From contig JBBJOI010000016.1 of assembly GCA_037721555.1 (NCBI GenBank), forward strand, positions 1-64,000: a stretch of DNA of 64,000 nt, written 5' to 3'. Numbering within the stretch: the first letter of the stretch is position 1; each line of letters opens with the position of its first letter. Positions 60,097-64,000 of the stretch are shown one piece after another. The stretch is from Gaiellasilicea sp037721555 (GTDB taxonomy: Bacteria; Actinomycetota; Thermoleophilia; Gaiellales; Gaiellaceae). The notes under the pieces are model-generated. The model searched no databases, had not been told where the DNA came from, and saw only the letters and a list, made by a program, of their open reading frames with translations. A program made the position numbers and the translations under genes.

Positions 60097-61122
60097 CTAG
60101 GGTTCCAGGCCGACACCACGACCGAACCGGTCGTCCGAGCGCACGGTGTCAATCAGCTCGGCGCGCCCCGCAAACCAGCCGGGGCTCGCGCCGGGGAGCG
60201 AGTCGAACAGCGGCACGTAGGGCTTGAGGTCGAGGATGGGCGTCCCGTCGAGGAGATCGATACCTGCCACGTGCACGATCGGAGCTGCGATCGAGACGAT
60301 GGGTGCGAGCGAGAGTCCGATCGGATTCGGATGGCGAGGCGAGCGCGTGGCCAGCGTGCCGCGCGATTGCGTGTCGAGGAACGGCAGCACGTGCGGCTCC
60401 CACCCGCCGACGCGATGCAGGTGCGAGAGCACCCAGACGTGACTGAAGCCGTCGAGGTCGTCGATCGCCTCCGTGTACTCCTCTTCGAGCTCGAGCTCCG
60501 CGCGGCCCGACGTATCGGCCGAGGGCTGGAGCGGCATTCCGGGTAGCTCGGCCCAGTTCGACCTGACGCGCCCGATCGGCCGGTACAGCACCGCGCCGTG
60601 GGTCTCGAGGCCGCCGAGGTCCTGCACGAACCGAGCGGCAGCGCGAATGTTCGACAGCCGCCACAAGTCGAGCACGCGGTCGAAGCCGGCGCCGGTGAGG
60701 CGAAGGCCGACAGTGCGCTCCTGCGCGATGAGGAGCCGACTCTGCCGCTCCAGCAGCTCCGCCGGCTCGACGCCTGCGCGGTCGTGAAACAGCAGTTTCA
60801 GCATCAACGCGGATCGCAGCTCACGAACGTGCTCGACCGGACGGGAGCGCCACGACCGGAACGCTCGACGCCCCTTCGTCGAGACGCCGAGGAGCCTCCG
60901 GTTGGGGCCGCCGCGGCTTGCCTGCTGGCCCGCCTCGACGGCGTACCCGCGCTCGAGCAGCAACGAGATGGCGCGGTAGGTCAACGGCCGGCTGCTCGAC
61001 CACACCCGCCCGATCTCGCCCCCTGGCTTGAGCGCCGCCGCCACGGTCCACCCGTGCACGCGCCCCTCGCAGAGGACGCCGAGCGCCGCCCACTCGGTCA
61101 GCGACAAGTCGCGCACGATCAC
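60097..61122 (-). CDS. PadR-type HTH fused to a TrmO/TsaA methyltransferase domain
   Basis: 341 residues. N-terminal winged helix of the PadR kind: LSLTEWAALGVLCEGRVHGW, WSSSRPLTYRAISLLLERGY, with the second PadR helical part (LMLKLLFHDRAGVEPAELLE). From about 185 the TrmO/YaeB fold: YRPIGRVRSNWAELPGMPLQ, DLDGFSHVWVLSHLHRVGGW, RGTLATRSPRHPNPIGLSLA, GIDLLDGTPILDLKPYVPL. TrmO uses SAM to methylate t6A37 of some tRNAs. The fusion and its place beside modABC suggest a regulator whose sensor is a TrmO-like domain. Confidence 0.87.
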   Translation of the reverse strand: MIVRDLSLTEWAALGVLCEGRVHGWTVAAALKPGGEIGRVWSSSRPLTYRAISLLLERGYAVEAGQQASRGGPNRRLLGVSTKGRRAFRSWRSRPVEHVRELRSALMLKLLFHDRAGVEPAELLERQSRLLIAQERTVGLRLTGAGFDRVLDLWRLSNIRAAARFVQDLGGLETHGAVLYRPIGRVRSNWAELPGMPLQPSADTSGRAELELEEEYTEAIDDLDGFSHVWVLSHLHRVGGWEPHVLPFLDTQSRGTLATRSPRHPNPIGLSLAPIVSIAAPIVHVAGIDLLDGTPILDLKPYVPLFDSLPGASPGWFAGRAELIDTVRSDDRFGRGVGLEP

Positions 61123-61199
61123 CCACCGATCGTAGGCGGTCCTCGTAGCTGATCGACCAGCTTGGTAGGGGTCGGGGGCGCAGCGGCGAACCGCGCGGC

Positions 61200-61724
61200 A
61201 TGGCCTCGCCGCCCGACCAGCTGACGCTCGCGCGCCACCGCGACCTGCGATGGCGCGAGAAACGGCCCTTCATCCGCTGGGCGCTGCTGACACTGCTCGG
61301 CACGCTGCTGCTGCTCGGTCTGCTGAACGTCTTCGGGCAGCGGCCGCAGACGGACACGGCCGCGGCGGACGGTGTCGAGCTCGAGGTTTACTCGCCGCAG
61401 AAGCTACGGAGCGGCCTGTTCTTCATGGCCCGGTTCACGATCCGCGCGCGGGAGGAGATCGAGGCAGCAACACTCCTGCTCGATCCGGGCTGGCTCGAGG
61501 GGATCACCCTCAACACGCTCGTGCCGTCCCCCGTGGGCGAGGCGAACCGCGACGGGAAGATCGCGCTCGACCTCGGCCGGGTGCCGGCGGGGACGAAACA
61601 CGTCTTCTTCCTCCATTTCCAGGTCAACCCGACGGAGATCGGCCGGCGCTCCCAGAACGTCGAGCTCCTGGACGGAGAGCAGCCGATCCTCCGCATCGAC
61701 CGCACCGTGACGATCTTTCCGTAG
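61200..61724 (+). CDS. Single-pass membrane protein with extracellular domain
   Basis: 174 residues. A basic N-terminus (REKRPFIRW) then one helix ALLTLLGTLLLLGLLNVFG; the rest is beta-rich: VELEVYSPQKLRSGLFFMAR FTIRA, VPAGTKHVFFLHFQVNPTE and ILRIDRTVTIFP. Followed at 8 bp by the DUF421 gene, so the two are one unit. Function unknown. Confidence 0.75.
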   Translation: MASPPDQLTLARHRDLRWREKRPFIRWALLTLLGTLLLLGLLNVFGQRPQTDTAAADGVELEVYSPQKLRSGLFFMARFTIRAREEIEAATLLLDPGWLEGITLNTLVPSPVGEANRDGKIALDLGRVPAGTKHVFFLHFQVNPTEIGRRSQNVELLDGEQPILRIDRTVTIFP

Positions 61725-61732
61725 GCGCATAC

Positions 61733-62179
61733 ATGGATCTCGTCATCCGCGCAGCCGTCGCCTTCTTCTTCGTTCTCTTGCTGACGCGGGTGATCGGACG
61801 GCGCGAGCTCTCCTCGATGCAGCCTTTCGATCTGATCATGCTCGTGATGATCGGTGACCTCGTCCAGCAGGGCGTCACGCAGAACGACTTCTCTGTCACC
61901 GGAGCGCTGCTCGTCGGCGGCACGATCGGCCTACTCACCGTCTTCGTCTCCTACACGAGCTTCCGCTTCCCGACCCTGCGGCCAATGCTCGACGGCGACC
62001 CGGTGATCGTCGTGGAGGACGGCAAGCCCATCGACCGCAACTTGCGCCGGAACCGGATCACGCTCGAGGAGCTCGCCGCCGCGGCCCGCCAGAACCAGAT
62101 CGACTCGCTCGACGACATCCGCTGGGCGGTGCTCGAGACCAACGGCCGGCTCAGCTTCATCCCGAAGAGCGGGTCGTAG
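61733..62179 (+). CDS. DUF421 (YetF-like) membrane protein
   Basis: 148 residues. Three helices (AAVAFFFVLLLTRVIGRREL, FDLIMLVMIGDLVQQG, GALLVGGTIGLLTVFVSYTS), then the cytoplasmic DUF421 domain DGDPVIVVEDGKPIDRNLRR, ITLEELAAAARQNQIDSLDD and VLETNGRLSFIPK. The family is widespread and poorly understood. Follows the previous gene closely. Confidence 0.9.
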   Translation: MDLVIRAAVAFFFVLLLTRVIGRRELSSMQPFDLIMLVMIGDLVQQGVTQNDFSVTGALLVGGTIGLLTVFVSYTSFRFPTLRPMLDGDPVIVVEDGKPIDRNLRRNRITLEELAAAARQNQIDSLDDIRWAVLETNGRLSFIPKSGS

Positions 62180-62186
62180 AGGTCAC

Positions 62187-63116
62187 GTGCCGCTCTATCT
62201 CTCGGAAGCTGACGTCGAGGCCCTGCTCACCCCGGCTGAGACCGTGCCTGCGATCGAGGCAAGCTTCCGCCGCCTCGCAGCGGGAGGCATCGAGAACGTG
62301 CCGCGCCGGCGGCTCGGCCTGGAGGGCGGCGCGTTCGCGATCATGTCGGCCGTCGACCGCGAGCTCGGCTACGCGGGCCTCAAGTCGTACACGGTGAAGG
62401 ACGGCAGGGCGGCCTTCGTGGTCTGCCTCTTCGAGCTCACGCACGGGAAGCTCGACGCCGTGATCGAGGCAGACACGCTCGGCCAACGGCGGACGGGCGC
62501 GGCGAGCGGTGTCGCCGCCAGGTATCTCGCCCGGCCCGGGGCGCGGACGCTGGGGGTGATCGGCTGCGGCTGGCAGGCCGAGTCGCAGGTGGATGCGATC
62601 CGAGCGACGGTGCCGACGATCGAGCGTGTCGTCGTCTACTGCCGTACGCCGGAGCGGCTGTCCGCGTTCTGTCGCAAGACGGGCGCGGAGCCGGCCGCGA
62701 GCGCTCAGGAGGCCGGCGCCCAGGACGTTGTGGTCACCGCGACGACATCCGAGGACCCCGTGCTGCGCGGGGAGTGGCTCTCGCCCGGCGGGTTCGTCGC
62801 CGCGATCGGCGCCAACGACCGGCGCAAGCGCGAGCTCGACAACGTCGTCCTCGAGCGGGCCAACTTCGTCTGCTGCGATTCGGTCGAGCAGGCAAAGCTC
62901 GAGTCGGGCGATCTGATCGACCCGATCGCCGGCGGAGTGCTCGACTGGCTCGAGGTGCACGAGTTGCAGGAGGTCGTCGCTGGTAAGACCGGCGGCCGTC
63001 AGGGCGACGACGACATCGTCGTCTTCAAGTCGAACGGCCTGGCTGCGTGGGACGTAGCCGCCGGCGCCGAGGCCGTGAGGCTGGCTCGCGAGCGTGGCAT
63101 CGGCCTGGAGCTCTAA
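62187..63116 (+). CDS. Ornithine cyclodeaminase / mu-crystallin family enzyme
   Basis: 309 residues from GTG. FDxxY-free Rossmann type: RTLGVIGCGWQAESQVDAIR (NAD(P) GxGxxA variant), TLGQRRTGAASGVAARYL, VVVTATTSEDPVLRGEWLSP GGFVAAIGAND, and GDLIDPIAGGVL near the end. The family includes ornithine cyclodeaminase, alanine dehydrogenase and ketimine reductases; the exact substrate cannot be read. Starts 7 bp after the DUF421 gene. Confidence 0.88.
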   Translation: MPLYLSEADVEALLTPAETVPAIEASFRRLAAGGIENVPRRRLGLEGGAFAIMSAVDRELGYAGLKSYTVKDGRAAFVVCLFELTHGKLDAVIEADTLGQRRTGAASGVAARYLARPGARTLGVIGCGWQAESQVDAIRATVPTIERVVVYCRTPERLSAFCRKTGAEPAASAQEAGAQDVVVTATTSEDPVLRGEWLSPGGFVAAIGANDRRKRELDNVVLERANFVCCDSVEQAKLESGDLIDPIAGGVLDWLEVHELQEVVAGKTGGRQGDDDIVVFKSNGLAAWDVAAGAEAVRLARERGIGLEL

Positions 63117-63303
63117 GCACCCGAATCAGAATGACGCTTCGTCGGCAGAGCTGCTGGGCGAGTGCGCTGCGAGGACGCAGGGACGTCCAGAAGGGACATC
63201 TGGGCGCAACCGAGAAACGCTGCAGCGTGCCGCCCATGCCGTTCCGACGACACAAGGCCACACTTCTATTCGGGCTCTAAGCCGGGAAGTCCAGGCCGGG
63301 GTT

Positions 63304-63534
63304 CTAGGAAGGACGAGCGCGGGCGACGGTGTCGTTCCCGATTGCTTTGATCACCTCGGGGCGATCGAGCAGCCGGGCGCGCTGGTCGGGCGTCAGCCGG
63401 TTCTGCACGTAGCGGTCCTCGAGGATCTCGCTCAGGTCGCGTCCGCGCTCATGCTCGCGGATCACGTAGGAGGCGACGCGCTCCTCAGCCGACGAGCGCT
63501 GGAAGAGAAACGAGAAGAGGTCGCGGAACGCCAT
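63304..63534 (-). CDS. Small hypothetical protein
   Basis: 76 residues from ATG 63534. Helical and charged: FRDLFSFLFQRSSAEERVAS, YVIREHERGRDLSEILEDRY, LTPDQRARLLDRPEVIKAIG. The ERVASYVIREHERGRxLxEI wording is common in Thermoleophilia small proteins of unknown role. No TM segment. Next to the DtxR gene, same strand, 37 bp apart. Confidence 0.6.
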   Translation of the reverse strand: MAFRDLFSFLFQRSSAEERVASYVIREHERGRDLSEILEDRYVQNRLTPDQRARLLDRPEVIKAIGNDTVARARPS

Positions 63535-63571
63535 TGCGGACGATTGTATCGTTCGGGAGGCGCTGCATCGG

Positions 63572-63997
63572 TCAGGCGTGTTCCTTCGGCCACTCGAGGT
63601 TCGCGTCCGGGATCGGATCCCCGTGCGGGTCGTGCGTCGGAAAACCGAGCGCCTTGTCGATCCGCGCCTCGAGCTCCTCTGAAAGAGCGTGCTCGAGCCG
63701 GGCGGCCTCGTCATGGACATCGTCGACTCCGATCCCGAGCGTCTCTGCGAGATAGAGCTCGAGCAGCCGGTGATGGCGAATCACCTCGAGCGCCACCTGC
63801 TCTCCCGCATGCGTGAGCGTGACGCCGCGGTAGGGCGCGTGCTCCGCCAGCCCGAGCACCGCAAGCTTCTTCACCATCGCGCTCGCCGAAGCGTCAGAGA
63901 CCTGCTGCCGGCGCGCGAGCGCCGAGGTCGACACGCGTTCGTGCTCGCGGCCGAGCTTGTAGATCTCTTTCAGGTAGTCCTGAATGGCGTCGCTCAA
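63572..63997 (-). CDS. DtxR-family metal-dependent regulator
   Basis: 141 residues visible, starting at TTG 63997, four bases from the edge; a longer start may lie outside. HTH: DYLKEIYKLGREHERVSTSA LARRQQVSDASASAMVKKLA. Metal and dimer domain: VALEVIRHHRLLELYLAETL, DEAARLEHALSEELEARID and FPTHDPHGDPIP, the standard HxxxDPHGxPIP end. No SH3 domain, so MntR/IdeR-short type. Binds Fe or Mn and represses uptake genes. Confidence 0.9.
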   Translation of the reverse strand: MSDAIQDYLKEIYKLGREHERVSTSALARRQQVSDASASAMVKKLAVLGLAEHAPYRGVTLTHAGEQVALEVIRHHRLLELYLAETLGIGVDDVHDEAARLEHALSEELEARIDKALGFPTHDPHGDPIPDANLEWPKEHA

Positions 63998-64000
63998 CCC

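Overview
The window is about 64 kb of very GC-rich DNA with many GTG starts and dense, mostly non-overlapping genes. It looks like a chromosome segment of a high-GC actinomycete. A deep-branching lineage such as Thermoleophilia (Gaiellales or Solirubrobacterales) fits best. The reasons are a CIRCE-controlled groESL, FprA-type reductase, MoaD-MoaE fusion, LOG protein, two-domain Ig-like secreted proteins and an Asp23/DUF6286 cluster. The taxonomic call is inference; there is no rRNA here.

Left part (1-17 kb): a partial amidase and small envelope or unknown genes lead into a selenocysteine locus. It holds tRNA-Sec (4924-5015, minus), an AhpD-like gene whose in-frame TGA at 6478-6480 sits exactly at the second Cys of the CxxC motif (6235-6801, plus), and a selA-selB pair (11264 to 8353, minus). 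Then come a VanW protein, a LOG protein, a site-2 protease, two broken gene remnants and a fused molybdopterin synthase (MoaD-MoaE).

Middle (16.5-45.6 kb): mostly core metabolism. It holds a GntR regulator and a methylmalonyl-CoA mutase large chain separated by an array of palindromes, an ABC-2 exporter with a frameshifted ATPase, an FprA-like reductase, fumarase, and a 1088-residue subtilase. An operon carries a branched-chain or pyruvate-type 2-oxoacid dehydrogenase (E1 alpha, E1 beta, E2) with lipB, lipA and a MOSC protein. Next are a cyclase coupled to a response-regulator/thioredoxin-reductase-like fusion, CIRCE-groES-groEL, a sulfite-oxidase-like molybdoenzyme and ygfZ. A 165-169 bp element with 20-bp inverted ends lies directly before two unrelated gene starts (1324-1492 and 24526-24690) and looks like a MITE.

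Mobile element (45601-56182): a 10.5-kb integrated element is bounded by a 47-bp direct repeat of the 3' part of tRNA-Arg. It encodes a tyrosine integrase, an excisionase-like protein, an HTH-nucleotidyltransferase pair and a MobF relaxase-helicase, but no secretion system, so it looks mobilizable. Its cargo is a complete envelope-stress-type operon: ECF sigma factor, zinc-finger/Asp23 fusion, two Asp23 proteins and three membrane proteins. A transposase remnant sits near the right end.

Right part (56.2-64 kb): a molybdate ABC transporter (modABC) with a Tat-exported ferritin-like protein and an unusual PadR-TrmO fusion, then a DUF421 membrane protein, an ornithine-cyclodeaminase-family enzyme and a DtxR-type metalloregulator. 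Molybdenum recurs: modABC, MoaD-MoaE, a MOSC protein and a molybdopterin oxidoreductase.

Several genes are broken by single-base shifts (methyltransferase, ABC ATPase, GNAT, PD40 protein, NUDIX). From sequence alone I cannot tell assembly errors from true decay.
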